Source of the DNA: Lentzea aerocolonigenes
Lineage (GTDB): Bacteria > Actinomycetota > Actinomycetes > Mycobacteriales > Pseudonocardiaceae
Length of the DNA: 64,000 nt
Assembly (NCBI RefSeq): GCF_000974445.1
Contig: NZ_BBOJ01000024.1
Coordinates: forward strand, 91,313 to 155,312
Reading direction: 5' to 3'
This document shows, piece by piece, positions 25,670 through 36,401 of this stretch. How positions within the stretch are numbered: the first letter of the stretch is position 1; each line of letters opens with the position of its first letter. A program made the position numbers and the translations under genes. The notes beneath the pieces are model-generated. The model had not been told where the DNA came from. It ran no database searches and was given only the letters and a program-made list of their open reading frames with translations.

Positions 25670-26194
25670 ATGGCTGAGAAAGAGGACGACTGGGTGCGGA
25701 TCCAGCTTCCGGGTGGATCGTCGGTTCCGGTTCGCAGGGGCAGCCCGGTGGAGGCGGCGTTCGGCACGTCGCCCGTCCCGGCTCCGACGGACAGGATGCA
25801 GTGGAGCATCGGGCTCCTCGGCGACTTCCTGTGGCTGAACCTGCCGGAATGCCGTCCGTTCTTCGCGGAACAGATCAAGGCCGAGGTCGAGCAGGCGATC
25901 GACCACGACCGCGAGCTGCGGCCCCTCCAGCCGATGGACATCGCCGACTACGTCCTGTGGCAGCCGCTGATCGAGCCCGCGCTCGAGGCTCGGCCGATGG
26001 ACGAGCAGTGGGTGAGCAGGCTGTTGCGGGTCGTCCGCGAGGCCTGGGAGCTGGAGCCTCCTCCGTGGGAGGACACCAGGTACGGCCTGCGGGTGTACGT
26101 GCTGGAGAGGCTCGACGTGCCGGAACACCTGCCGGTCGTCGAACGGCTCGATCCCGCGCTGTACGCCGCGATCAGGGCCGAGATCGGTTCGTAG
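25670..26194 (+). CDS. probable immunity protein to the RHS toxin
   Basis: Small soluble protein of 174 residues, starting 11 bases after the RHS stop with a GAGGAAGAGG site. It is acidic and helical, with LNLPECRPFFAEQIKAEVEQAI and DEQWVSRLLRVVREAWELEP. There is no signal peptide. I know no family for it. Position directly after a polymorphic toxin tip, small size and negative charge are the usual marks of a cognate immunity protein. The pairing is inferred from context only. Confidence 0.6.
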   Translation: MAEKEDDWVRIQLPGGSSVPVRRGSPVEAAFGTSPVPAPTDRMQWSIGLLGDFLWLNLPECRPFFAEQIKAEVEQAIDHDRELRPLQPMDIADYVLWQPLIEPALEARPMDEQWVSRLLRVVREAWELEPPPWEDTRYGLRVYVLERLDVPEHLPVVERLDPALYAAIRAEIGS

Positions 26195-26203
26195 CTCTAC
26201 GAA

Positions 26204-26237
26204 GGACGGTGCCGGGCCTGCCCGCCCGGCACCGTCC
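26204..26237. terminator. bidirectional terminator hairpin
   Basis: Perfect 13-base arms, GGACGGTGCCGGG at 26204-26216 and its complement at 26225-26237, with an 8-base loop. It lies between the stops of the immunity-like gene and the convergent protease gene. Confidence 0.75.
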
Positions 26238-26244
26238 ACGGGGA

Positions 26245-27444
26245 TCAGAACGACGCGACGTTGAGCAGAGGCTCGTGCGTGCCGTCCGGATCGGTCGCGG
26301 AGTTCCAGTTGTTCGTGCCCGCGGCCTGCAGAGCCGACTTCACGGCCGCCGGGGACGCGCTCGGGTGGGTCGACTTGTACAGCGCCGCCGCACCCGCGAC
26401 GTGCGGGCTGGCCATCGACGTGCCCGAGATCGTGTTGTAGCCGCCGCCCTTCCAGGTCGACAGGATGCAGACGCCAGGAGCGATGACGTCCACGTCAGCG
26501 CCGTAGTTCGAGAAGTCGGCGAACGTGTCGTCCACGTCGGCACGGCACGTCGAAGCCGCTCCGCCACCCGGCTGGCCGTTGAAGTCGGCCAGCGCGCTGA
26601 CCGTGACGACTTCCTCGTAGGTGGCCGGCACGAACGTCGACGAGTTCGCCGCGCTGTTGCCCGCGGCCACGACGTAGGTCACGCCGGCGGACACCGAGCG
26701 GCAGATCGCCTCGTGCATCGCGTCCTTGTTGGACCCGCAGGCGCTGTCGCTGCCGGAGCCGCCGAGGCTCATGTTCGCGACCTCGATCTCGTTCGCGTGC
26801 GCGGTCACGTAGTCGATGCCGCAGATGATCGCGGAGAACGAGCCGCTGCCCTGGTTGTTGAGCACGCGGACCGGCCAGATGCGGGCGCCGGGGGCGACGC
26901 CGACGACCCCGTTGCCGTTGTCGAGCGCGCCGATGGTGCCCGCCACGTGGGTGCCGTGGCCGTTGCCGTCGTCGGCGCTGCGGCCGGTGGAGCAGTTCTT
27001 GGCCCCTGCCGTGTTGACGTTGAGGTCGGGGTGGTCGAGGTCGACGCCCGTGTCGATCACGGCGACGTCCACGTTCACGCGTTCGTCGGTGCCGTTGATC
27101 CGGGCGGTCGGGCTCTGCTCGGCGTCGATGCGGTCGATGCCGGTGGGCAGGGTCTGCGCGGCGATCGAGGCCACGCCGTCGGGCTGCACCAGGGCGACCC
27201 GCGGGTCACGCGCGAGGCGTGCCGCGGTCGTGGCGGTCATGTGTCCCGAGTAACCGCGCACGGCGGAGGTGTAGACGTTTTCGACGGTGACGCCGAGAAG
27301 GCCGGTCACGCTGGACACGCTCACGCCGTCCTTCAGCAGGACGATGTATCCGCTGGTCTGGGTGTCGGCACTGGCGGGAGCGGCGGGAACGGCGGCGGCG
27401 AGCAGGACGGCTGCGAACAGGGCCTGGACGGTGAGTCGTCGCAT
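26245..27444 (-). CDS. secreted S8 subtilisin-like protease
   Basis: Exported serine peptidase of 399 residues. The signal peptide spans 1-26. An inhibitor I9-like propeptide (about 30-95: SGYIVLLKDGVSVSS...DPRVALVQPD) acts as intramolecular chaperone in this family. The catalytic domain has Asp131 (VAVIDTGVD), His163 (NGHGTHVAG) and Ser343 (GTSMASPHVAG), with the oxyanion Asn in VVAAGNS. Cysteine pairs are as in fungal proteinase K-like and actinomycete subtilases. The triad is complete, so the enzyme should be active after export. No immediate substrate is indicated; it converges on the RHS immunity gene. Confidence 0.92.
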   Translation of the reverse strand: MRRLTVQALFAAVLLAAAVPAAPASADTQTSGYIVLLKDGVSVSSVTGLLGVTVENVYTSAVRGYSGHMTATTAARLARDPRVALVQPDGVASIAAQTLPTGIDRIDAEQSPTARINGTDERVNVDVAVIDTGVDLDHPDLNVNTAGAKNCSTGRSADDGNGHGTHVAGTIGALDNGNGVVGVAPGARIWPVRVLNNQGSGSFSAIICGIDYVTAHANEIEVANMSLGGSGSDSACGSNKDAMHEAICRSVSAGVTYVVAAGNSAANSSTFVPATYEEVVTVSALADFNGQPGGGAASTCRADVDDTFADFSNYGADVDVIAPGVCILSTWKGGGYNTISGTSMASPHVAGAAALYKSTHPSASPAAVKSALQAAGTNNWNSATDPDGTHEPLLNVASF

Positions 27445-27556
27445 GTCTCTCCTCAGGGGCAGGAGCAGGGATCACGATGTTCTCACCCGAACGGGCAGAA
27501 GCGTTAGTACTTTCGGGTGTAAATCGGTGAGCGCATCCGCCTGTATTGATGAACGG

Positions 27557-28717
<1,161 letters not shown>

Positions 28718-29666
28718 GCACGACGGCCACCGCCGCGAGCCCGAGCAGGGGCGCGGCGGTGAGCTGTTCCCCGGTCAGCACGCGCGGCAGGAAGTGGAAC
28801 GGCGACACCAGGTTCGCCACGCCGTAGTCGATGCCGAGCGACGGCCCCACGATCTCGCCGAACATGTTGACCACCAGCCACACCACGAACGAGATCGCCG
28901 CGGCCGCCTGCGGCACGAACCCCACGGCGAAACGCCGCGGCGGCCACGACCGGCACCACGAACACCCAGGCCTGTGCGAACGCGAGGTGGCTCCACCCGT
29001 TGGGCGAGAACCACCGCAGCCACAGCACCCCGCTGCCGTCCGCCGCGAACCGCACCCCGTACGTCACGCCCAGCACGCCGCACGCGATCAGCCTCGCTGT
29101 CGACGACCGTTCGGTGAGCTGTGCGGCCACCCCGGCCACACCCGCGAACACCAGCCCCGGCGCGGCCACCGCGGCGCCGAACCGCAGTCCGCCGATCGCC
29201 GCCACCAATCCGCCGGTCAGCAGCGAAGCGCCCACGGCCAGGGCGAGCGCGGAAGCGAGGGGAGCGAGGCGGGAGACGGGGGTGGCGCGCAGGAGCTCGT
29301 GGCGGCCGGACTCCTCCTCGGCCCTGGTGTGCCGGATGACCGTGAGGATCGCCATCAGGGACGTCAGGGTGAACGCGACGTCGGCGATCTTCCACCTGAT
29401 CAGGCCGGGCAGCGTCGGGTCGGTGAGCTGGCCGGTGAACGCGGTGAGCGCCGCGTTGCCCGCGACGTCGTGGGCGAAGGCGAGGGCGGAGTCCGGGCTG
29501 GGGAACATCCGGGTGTACTGGCCGGTGACGCTGAGGACCACGCCTGCGATCAGCACGATCCAGGAGGCCAGGACGATCCGGTCGCGGCGCAGCAGGAACC
29601 GTAACATGGTTCAGAAGCTACACAGGTTTCACAAATTCATGAAGACTGACGAAGGCGGGTCGCACC

Positions 29667-29999
29667 TCACCGCTTGGCAGGCCGCCCCGAGGGCATCCGG
29701 AGAACGGGCCGAAACGGCTCTCCGGCGTTGTAGAGCTCCTCCAACTCGGTCACATAGGCGAGCACCGCCGGATTCACGATGTCCGCCAGCGACCGCACCC
29801 CGGCCTGAGGCTCGTAGGACGCCAGGTACGTGGCCGCCGCACGAGCCCGCTCCAGCACCGACCTGTCGAAGTTGATCGTCCGCTGGACCCGGCGCCGGGA
29901 TTGCGGGCCCTCCCCGGTAGGCTGATCCACGCCTGGAGCACTAGGGGAGGCTGTGATTCCGTCCACACTTCCGTCCGGCACGAGGTCAGGTTCGAGCAT
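29667..29999 (-). CDS. ribbon-helix-helix DNA-binding protein, ParB-C-like
   Basis: Small protein of 110 residues. The first 35 are flexible (Pro/Ser/Gly-rich). Residues 36-105 read RRRVQRTINFDRSVLERARAAATYLASYEP...SLADIVNPAVLAYVTELEELYN, a basic strand plus two helices like RHH/centromere-binding ParB C-terminal proteins of actinomycete plasmids and integrative elements. GAGGAG lies eight bases before the ATG at 29999. It is divergent from the secretion-like operon and may regulate it or mark a former partition function. No ParA is adjacent. Confidence 0.65.
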   Translation of the reverse strand: MLEPDLVPDGSVDGITASPSAPGVDQPTGEGPQSRRRVQRTINFDRSVLERARAAATYLASYEPQAGVRSLADIVNPAVLAYVTELEELYNAGEPFRPVLRMPSGRPAKR

Positions 30000-30345
30000 C
30001 GGCGAATCTCCTCGGAGTCGTCGCTCCGGAGCGCGCCCGCGGAGGGGTCGCGAACCGGCCGATCTGGGCGTTCACATGAGTGGACACGTGCGCGTGTTTG
30101 GGACGCACGCACTGTGTGTGACCAGGGCGTTCGCAGTCGGGTGAACCTTGCCAGCGACGGAGAGAATCTTGAGCCGGGTGTTCCCCACTGACCTCTCCTC
30201 AGTGATGATGTGTCGGCCAGATTAGACGTAATTCCTCCCAGGGGGAACGGCCAGATGATCTACAGCCCGCACCAACAGCTTCACACGACGTGACGAACTC
30301 GTGTTCTACTCGTAGCGCAAGCCCGAGCGCACTCTGGAGTACCTA
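30000..30345. other. divergent control region of the secretion-like operon
   Basis: 346 bases without a gene. Around 30086-30120 is an imperfect dyad, GTGCGCGT with ACGCACGCAC, flanked by further GTG/CAC-rich half-sites, a plausible site for the RHH protein. No strong -35/-10 pair stands out to me, and I see no open frame with a ribosome site. Confidence 0.35.
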
Positions 30346-30624
30346 ATGACCGCCATGGACCTGGTGACACTCGCTCAGCAGCAGCCGACGGTGCCGGGCA
30401 CAGGCAATGTCCGCGGCTGGATCCTGGACAACATCGTTCCGCTGCTCCTGCTCACCGTCGCGCTCCTCCTCCTCTGGCTGGGAGGTGGCAAAGGTGACAA
30501 CGCGGGTGTCATGCGCCGCCTCGGTGGCGTGATCGTCGCCCTGGCCATCATCGGCCTCGCGGTCACCACCGACGCGGGGTCGAACATCGGCAAGTGGCTC
30601 GCCGGCCTGTTCGTCGGAGGCTGA
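30346..30624 (+). CDS. small two-helix membrane protein, VirB2/TrbC-like
   Basis: A 92-residue protein with two hydrophobic helices (about 27-45 and 61-80), LDNIVPLLLLTVALLLLWLGG and RLGGVIVALAIIGLAV, separated by a short basic loop. This is the topology of VirB2/TrbC-type pilin subunits, though no cleavable signal peptide is obvious. It is first in an operon that continues with VirB3-, VirB4-, VirB6- and VirB8-like genes, which supports the assignment more than the sequence does. No strong ribosome site precedes the ATG at 30346. Confidence 0.55.
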   Translation: MTAMDLVTLAQQQPTVPGTGNVRGWILDNIVPLLLLTVALLLLWLGGGKGDNAGVMRRLGGVIVALAIIGLAVTTDAGSNIGKWLAGLFVGG

Positions 30625-30627
30625 CAC

Positions 30628-31104
30628 GTGCGGGTCCGCACTGACGACGAGGTCTACCGGGTCGACGCCGTCTGGCTCGGCCCGCCCAAAGCGACTTTTC
30701 CCTGGCGCGCGCGGTACGTCGCGTGGGGCGTCGGGATCGTCGTTTTCCTCGTCGTACTCACGATCGAGCGGCAGATGGGCGTCGGGTTCGGGTTCTTCTC
30801 GACCGCGTGGGCCCTCGTCGCCACGATCCTCCTCACGCGCTTCATCACGGCGCGGATCAGTCATGAGCGGCCTCTCACGGCCGTCATGTCGATGTGGGTC
30901 CGCGAGCTCACCGCACCTCGAGAACGCACGGCAAGCTCTGGAGGAGCGGCCAGCGCCGCCCGGATCCGGGTCAGCGCCCAGCGGCCTCGTCCCAAGTTGA
31001 GCAAGAAACAACAACGACGGGCGAGACAGCAGGCCCAGACCCGCCGGACGTCAGCCAGCCGTAAGAAGGAGGTTCGCGGTGTTCGGACGCCGGCGAGACC
31101 GTGA
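30628..31104 (+). CDS. VirB3/PrgI-like membrane protein
   Basis: A 158-residue protein, three bases after the previous gene, with a GTG start. Two close membrane helices (about 32-50 and 55-70: YVAWGVGIVVFLVVLTI and GFFSTAWALVATILLTRF) are followed by a long, very basic, Lys/Arg/Gln-rich tail (about 100-158). VirB3 and PrgI proteins have the same two-helix head and sit immediately before the VirB4 ATPase, as here. The tail may contact the ATPase or DNA. Its end overlaps the ATPase gene by 26 bases. Confidence 0.55.
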   Translation: MRVRTDDEVYRVDAVWLGPPKATFPWRARYVAWGVGIVVFLVVLTIERQMGVGFGFFSTAWALVATILLTRFITARISHERPLTAVMSMWVRELTAPRERTASSGGAASAARIRVSAQRPRPKLSKKQQRRARQQAQTRRTSASRKKEVRGVRTPARP

Positions 31105-33937
31105 CCGTCGCTCCGCCCAGCACATCGCCCAGCACGCCGCGGCCGATCCCCGCGAGCGCGCGCAGGTCTACTCGAAGCGCGGCCGGCGCCTGCCCGGCGA
31201 GCAGGCCGTGCCCAGCTACACGCCGTCGATCGCGGCCCGCAGCATCGACGGCCACCTGCTGCGCACCGGCCAGGAGGTCTACGCCTGGTACCGGCTCGCG
31301 CCGCAGCGCTGGTCGTTCCGCAGCGACTCGCAGCGCCAGGACCTGATCGCCGCCATCGCCGGTCAGTACGCCGAGCTGCAGGGCCGCTGGATGCACCTGC
31401 GGGTCACCACGCGGCCGTACCCGATCCGCATGTGGGCAGAGGCGCACGTGCACAACGCCGTCAAGCGCCTGCCGGACACGCCCGGCACGCTGTCGTTCGA
31501 CGACTACATGGTCGGCGAGCAGCAGCAGCTCATGGGCCGCTCGATGGCGGAGAAAGAGGTCTACCTGGGCGTCCAGGTGCAGACCCGCAACATGATGGAC
31601 CGCGCCGTCGAACGGGCCGCCCCGGTGCTGCGCAAGGTCTTCCCGGACGCCGTTGACGCCGAGCTGGTCGCGCTCGACTCCGAGGTCGAGCACCTCGACC
31701 AGGTGATCGGGTCCGCCGGTCTCGAAGGCCGTCCCGCGACGGCCGAGGAGATGTCCTGGCTGATGCACCGGTCGTGCTCGCTGGGGCTGCCCGCGCCGCG
31801 CAACCTGCCCGCCGTGCCGGGTGCCGCGTGGGAACCGGAGGACCTGGCGTCGTTCACCGACGCCGCGGACTTCCACCAGGAGCCCTACTCGCCGACGGTG
31901 ACCGTGCGCGGCCGCACCGGCTCGAACGCGGGCATCAAGCGGCACGTCGCGGTGCTCACGGTCGGGCTGATGCACGGCCTGCAGATCCCCGAGGTCGACG
32001 ACCCGTGGGTGCAGCGCGCGGACCGGCTCCCGGCGAGTGTCGAGTGGTCCGCCCGCATCTACGTGCGCAAGCCCGAGGAGGTCTCGGGCGAGCTGTCGCG
32101 GCAGATGAGCAAGGTGCGCTCGCAGGTCCGCCACTACACCGACGAGCACGAGCTCGACCCGCCGCAGTCGCTCGCCCGCCAGGCAGGCCGCGTGCTGGAG
32201 ATCGACGACGAGATGACGTCGGGCTTCACCGCGCTGGGCACCCGGGTGCGCAGCTGGTGGCGGCTCGCGGTCAGCGGCCCGACCGAGCGCGAGGCGCTGC
32301 GGCTCGCCCAGTCCCTCCTCGAGCTGTACAAGCCGAAGATCGCGATCGAGCACCCCGAGGCGCAGTACGCGATCGCCCGCGAGTTCATCCCCGGCGAACC
32401 GCTGTCCAACGGCGCGTACCTGCGCCGCGGCTCGGTGTTGTGGGCCGCTTCAGCGGTTCCGACGGCCACGGCCGAGGTCGGCGACCGCCGCGGAATTCTT
32501 CTGGGCGAGACCGTCACGGCCACGCGCCGCCCGGTCGCCTGGGACCCGTGGATGGCGCAGGAGCTCCGCGACGCGTCGGGTCTGACGGCGATGGTCGCGG
32601 GCCTGGGTGCCGGTAAGTCGTTCCTCGGCGGCGGCATGGTCTACAAGACCCTGCGGGCCGGCGCGCACTGGACGTTGCTTGACCCGTCCGGCCCGCTGTC
32701 CGCGCTGTGCGACCTGCCGGAGCTGCGGCCGTACGCGCGTCCGATCAACCTGCTCAACGCCCAGCCCGGCATCCTCAACCCGTACCGGGTGGTCGCCGAG
32801 CCGATGATCGAGCACTTCCTCGACGAGGACGACCCCGAACGGGCCTGGCGCCGCGAGAAGGCACTGGCGGCGGCGACCCGTCGTCGTCTGGTGCTGGACG
32901 TGCTCACCGGTCTGCTGCCGTTCGAGGTCGCGCGGCTGCCCCAGACGCGCATCGTGCTGCTGCGTGCCGTCCGCACGGTCGGTGGCCGCTTCGACGCGCA
33001 CCCCGGTCTCGTCTTCGAGGCGCTGCGCCGGGACGCGTCCGAGCACCACGAGCACGCCGTCGTCGTCGCGGACTTCCTCGACGAGATGCGCGAGCGCATG
33101 TCGTTGCTGATCCCCGAGGACAACCACGACCCGTACAACGAGCAGCGCGACGACCGCCTCACCGTCCTGACGATGGCGGGCCTCAACCTGCCGAAGGACG
33201 GCGTCGGCCGCGAGCACTGGACCGACGCGGAGTCGCTCGGCGTCGAGATGCTGAACCTGGCCGCCTGGCTGACCCAGCGGTCGATCTACGACCGGCCGAA
33301 GGACCTCCGCAAGGGCGTCTGGATCGACGAGGCGTTCTTCCTCTCCGAGGTCCCGACCGGTCGCGTGCTGATGAACCGCTTCGCGCGTGACTCGCGAAAG
33401 TGGAACGTCCGCGTGCTGTTGTCGTCGCAGATCCCAGCGGACTTCCTGAAGATCCAGGGCTTCGTGGCACTGCTCGACTCGGTCTTCGTCGGCAGGCTCG
33501 ACGACGACCAGGCGCAGGCGGACGCGTTGCGGTTGCTCAAGGTTCCGGTCGGAGCCGGGTACGAGCAGGTCATCGCGTCGCTCGGCCGCCGTCCCGGTGG
33601 CGAGCGCACCGCGACCGAACGCGACCGCGCGCCGCGGCAGTTCATCTTCGGTGACGGTGCCGGCGGTGTGGAGCGCATCCGCATCGACTTCAGCGGCCCG
33701 CACCTCGAGCACCTGCGCAACGCCCTCGACACGACCCCCGATGCCAAGCGCGACAACGGCAAGGGCGAGCTCGTGCCGGCGGACGACACCAGCGCGGCTC
33801 CCCAGCCGCCCGCCTACGTGCCCGACGAGATCGACGACGAACTGGCGGCGGACATGGAACTCGGACTGACGGAGGACGAGGCTCATCTGGTGGGCCACGG
33901 TGACGGCACCAACCGCCACCGGGACGGCGCCGCATGA
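31079..33937 (+). CDS. VirB4-like secretion ATPase
   Basis: A 952-residue cytoplasmic ATPase that would power a type IV secretion-like machine. The N-terminal 480 residues are the VirB4 head region. The motor domain has Walker A GLGAGKSF at about 508-515 and Walker B GVWIDEAFFL around 746-755 with Asp750-Glu751. An arginine-rich RFARDSRKWNVRVLLSSQ (sensor-like) precedes the C-terminal SLGRRPGGER motif. AAGGAGG six bases before the GTG at 31079 fixes the start inside the previous gene. It is the key gene identifying this cluster. The C-terminal 100 residues are acidic and variable. Confidence 0.85.
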   Translation: MFGRRRDRDRRSAQHIAQHAAADPRERAQVYSKRGRRLPGEQAVPSYTPSIAARSIDGHLLRTGQEVYAWYRLAPQRWSFRSDSQRQDLIAAIAGQYAELQGRWMHLRVTTRPYPIRMWAEAHVHNAVKRLPDTPGTLSFDDYMVGEQQQLMGRSMAEKEVYLGVQVQTRNMMDRAVERAAPVLRKVFPDAVDAELVALDSEVEHLDQVIGSAGLEGRPATAEEMSWLMHRSCSLGLPAPRNLPAVPGAAWEPEDLASFTDAADFHQEPYSPTVTVRGRTGSNAGIKRHVAVLTVGLMHGLQIPEVDDPWVQRADRLPASVEWSARIYVRKPEEVSGELSRQMSKVRSQVRHYTDEHELDPPQSLARQAGRVLEIDDEMTSGFTALGTRVRSWWRLAVSGPTEREALRLAQSLLELYKPKIAIEHPEAQYAIAREFIPGEPLSNGAYLRRGSVLWAASAVPTATAEVGDRRGILLGETVTATRRPVAWDPWMAQELRDASGLTAMVAGLGAGKSFLGGGMVYKTLRAGAHWTLLDPSGPLSALCDLPELRPYARPINLLNAQPGILNPYRVVAEPMIEHFLDEDDPERAWRREKALAAATRRRLVLDVLTGLLPFEVARLPQTRIVLLRAVRTVGGRFDAHPGLVFEALRRDASEHHEHAVVVADFLDEMRERMSLLIPEDNHDPYNEQRDDRLTVLTMAGLNLPKDGVGREHWTDAESLGVEMLNLAAWLTQRSIYDRPKDLRKGVWIDEAFFLSEVPTGRVLMNRFARDSRKWNVRVLLSSQIPADFLKIQGFVALLDSVFVGRLDDDQAQADALRLLKVPVGAGYEQVIASLGRRPGGERTATERDRAPRQFIFGDGAGGVERIRIDFSGPHLEHLRNALDTTPDAKRDNGKGELVPADDTSAAPQPPAYVPDEIDDELAADMELGLTEDEAHLVGHGDGTNRHRDGAA

Positions 33938-35793
33938 CGGCGCTGACGGTTGTGCTGGTGATCGCCGCCTTGCTCTGGGCCAGGCGGCGGTTCCACCTGC
34001 GCATGTCAGCACGCACCAGGTCGGTGAGCCTCGTGGCAGCCATCCTGGCGCTCCAGGTGGTCCTGGGTGCCCCGATGGCGCACGCCCAAACCTGTGGCGA
34101 CCCGCCGAATCCGGAACGGCCCGGCGCGGGCATGGTCGGCGCGCTCGACCCGCCCGTCGGCAACGGCCTGCCCGGCTCGCCGTACCTCGAGTACGGCTAC
34201 GCGGGCATGGTGTGGCACACCTACACGACCAAGTGCAACGTCGTCCCGGACGCCAACGCCACGATCGACACGTGGGCGGGCAACGAGCTGTTCAGCATCG
34301 GCAAGAACATCGTCGGTGCCACGAACGCGTTGCACTACACGGTGATGGGCCGCGGTCTGCTGGTCCCGCTGGACGACGCCGTGAAGAACGGTGTGCAGAA
34401 GGTCTACGACAACGTCTACCTGCGCTGGTTCGGCCTGGTGGCGTTGATCCTGGCGATCCTGATGTTCCGCCAGATCTGGACCGGTGACTTCGCCACGATC
34501 TCCAAACGCGGGCTCTGGGCGTTGGCCGCGATGTGGCTCGCCACGTCGACTCTCGCGCTACCTCAGTTCTACAACCTCCTCGACAACACGCTGGTCTCCA
34601 AGACCTCGGAGATCCAGGCGGGTTTCATCGAGGCGCCGGAAGAACAAGGCACACTGCACGTTCTCCCGACGAAACTGCACGACGCGGTCGTCTACCAGAG
34701 CTGGCTGCGCGGCGCGTTCGGCACGCCGGAAGCTCCGCAGGCCAGCGAGTACGGCCCGCGCATCCTCAAGGCGCAGGCGTGGACGACGACGGAGATCGCC
34801 GAGCACAAGGACGCGGACCAGGCGGCCCTGGAGGCGAAGAAGGCCGAGTGGAAGGCCTTGGAAGCCCAGCTCGGCACCGCGAAGGGCTACTTCGACGGCA
34901 CCGACGGCAGCCGCACCGGTGCGGGATTCCTCGCGCTGCTGCAGTCCATCGCGTTCTCGCTGTTCCAGCTGTTCGCGAAGGCCGCGGTGCTGCTGGCCCA
35001 GCTGCTGCTGCGCATCCTCACGCTCGCCGGGCCGCTCATCGGCCTGGTCGCGCTGATCCACCACGACCTGCTGCGCAAGGTCGCGCGCGCGGCCGCCGTG
35101 ACGGTGTTCAACGTGCTGGTGCTCGCGGTGCTCGCCGGTGTCCACGCGTTGCTGCTGCAGGCGATCTTCAACGCGAGCGGGCTCTCGTTGCTGACGCGGA
35201 CGTTGCTCGGCCTGATGCTGACGCTCATCTGCTTCGTCATCGGCAAACCGTTGCGCCGCATGTGGCAGATGGTCGAGATGTCGGTCGGCTCCGCGGGCAA
35301 CGTCCTGCCGATGAGCGGTGGCGTCTGGTCGAAGATGATGGGCAAGAAGAAGACCGGCCCGTCGCCGCAGGACGAGTTCTGGGAGTCCGTGCGGGAGAAC
35401 GAGACCGACGACGAGGTGCCGCAGCGCGGCCGCAACCGGGTGCGCCCGGAAGCCTCCAGCCCGGTCATGGCGACGGCGCAACGGCTCGACCGCGACTCCC
35501 AGCCCGGCCAGATCATCGGCGGTGGCGAGGGTTCCGGCGTGCGCGCGGGGGCACTGCCCGCGGGATCGGGCCCGGCGGCGTTGCCGGTCGGCCGGTCGCG
35601 CGTGGTGGACAGCCCGCCGGTCACGGACAGGCAGTGGGACCGGGTCGACGACGCGGTGCTCGTGCCGTCGCGCTCAGGCGGTTACTCCGGCCCGGTGCAG
35701 GAACCTCGCAGGGCCGAGACAGAAGTGGTGGCAGGACGTCAGGTGCACGTGATCTACCGACCGTCGCGCGGTTTCGAAGTCAGGGACAACTGA
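33934..35793 (+). CDS. VirB6/TrbL-like polytopic membrane protein
   Basis: A 619-residue protein, coupled to the ATPase gene by a 4-base overlap. A signal-like segment ends at MAHAQTC (about residue 50). An exposed region follows, then helices near 165-180 and 190-210, a charged region with KKAEWKALEAQL, and four to five helices between about 330 and 440 (FSLFQLFAKAAVLLAQLL, LTLAGPLIGLVALI, VFNVLVLAVLAGVHALLL, LLGLMLTLICFVIG). The C-terminal 170 residues are cytoplasmic-looking and disordered. Size, topology and gene order match VirB6/TrbL channel components. Sequence identity to them is not readable by eye. Confidence 0.65.
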   Translation: MTALTVVLVIAALLWARRRFHLRMSARTRSVSLVAAILALQVVLGAPMAHAQTCGDPPNPERPGAGMVGALDPPVGNGLPGSPYLEYGYAGMVWHTYTTKCNVVPDANATIDTWAGNELFSIGKNIVGATNALHYTVMGRGLLVPLDDAVKNGVQKVYDNVYLRWFGLVALILAILMFRQIWTGDFATISKRGLWALAAMWLATSTLALPQFYNLLDNTLVSKTSEIQAGFIEAPEEQGTLHVLPTKLHDAVVYQSWLRGAFGTPEAPQASEYGPRILKAQAWTTTEIAEHKDADQAALEAKKAEWKALEAQLGTAKGYFDGTDGSRTGAGFLALLQSIAFSLFQLFAKAAVLLAQLLLRILTLAGPLIGLVALIHHDLLRKVARAAAVTVFNVLVLAVLAGVHALLLQAIFNASGLSLLTRTLLGLMLTLICFVIGKPLRRMWQMVEMSVGSAGNVLPMSGGVWSKMMGKKKTGPSPQDEFWESVRENETDDEVPQRGRNRVRPEASSPVMATAQRLDRDSQPGQIIGGGEGSGVRAGALPAGSGPAALPVGRSRVVDSPPVTDRQWDRVDDAVLVPSRSGGYSGPVQEPRRAETEVVAGRQVHVIYRPSRGFEVRDN

Positions 35794-35805
35794 AGGGAGG
35801 CGTAG

Positions 35806-36399
35806 GTGCCGATCCGAACCAACCGCGGCCGTGCCGCGGTGTACCGCAGGCTCTGGGGCTGGCCGCTGCGTTCCCCGCGTCACCTCGCCGCCTCGATCAT
35901 CATCTTCGTGGTGCTGGTCGTCGCGCTCGGCGTGATCATCCCGAAGGTCCTGGACCGCAAACCGTCCACGCCGACGGCCGGGGGCCCGTCGACGTCGCAG
36001 CAGGGCACGCAGGTGGGGCAGCTGCCGGCCAGCGGCGCCTCGCTGCCCACCAAGGAACCGGCGCCGTCGATCTCCGCGTCCGCCGCTCCGCCCCAGGCCG
36101 ACGCGCAGCTGGTCGCCGAGCTGTGGGCGGAGAACTGGATCAAGCCGCCACCGGACGACGACGTCAACAAGTGGCTCACGCAGCTCCGTCCGTACACGAC
36201 GGAGGAGTTCCTCGCGCAGATGGCGACGATCGACCCCAAGAACGTGCCGGACAAGATCACCCAGAAGGTCACGCCGAAGAAGTCGTTCACGTCGTCGGCT
36301 GACTTCGAGGTGGGCACCGATCTCGGCAAGGTCGTCATCACGCTGGTCAAGGCGCCGGACGGGAAGTGGCGCGTGAACAGCTACACGAAGGCGGGCTGA
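35806..36399 (+). CDS. VirB8/TcpC-like bitopic protein
   Basis: A 197-residue protein: a basic N-terminus, one membrane helix (about 28-48, LAASIIIFVVLVVALGVII), a Pro/Ser/Thr linker to about 98, then a soluble domain (AQLVAELWAENWI..WLTQLRPYTTEEFLAQM...GTDLGKVVITLVKAPDGKWRVNSY). The last part has the helix-strand pattern of an NTF2-like fold, as in VirB8 and TcpC. GAAGGGAGG before the GTG at 35806 gives the start. It ends two bases before the peptidoglycan hydrolase gene. Confidence 0.65.
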   Translation: MPIRTNRGRAAVYRRLWGWPLRSPRHLAASIIIFVVLVVALGVIIPKVLDRKPSTPTAGGPSTSQQGTQVGQLPASGASLPTKEPAPSISASAAPPQADAQLVAELWAENWIKPPPDDDVNKWLTQLRPYTTEEFLAQMATIDPKNVPDKITQKVTPKKSFTSSADFEVGTDLGKVVITLVKAPDGKWRVNSYTKAG

Positions 36400-36401
36400 C
36401 C

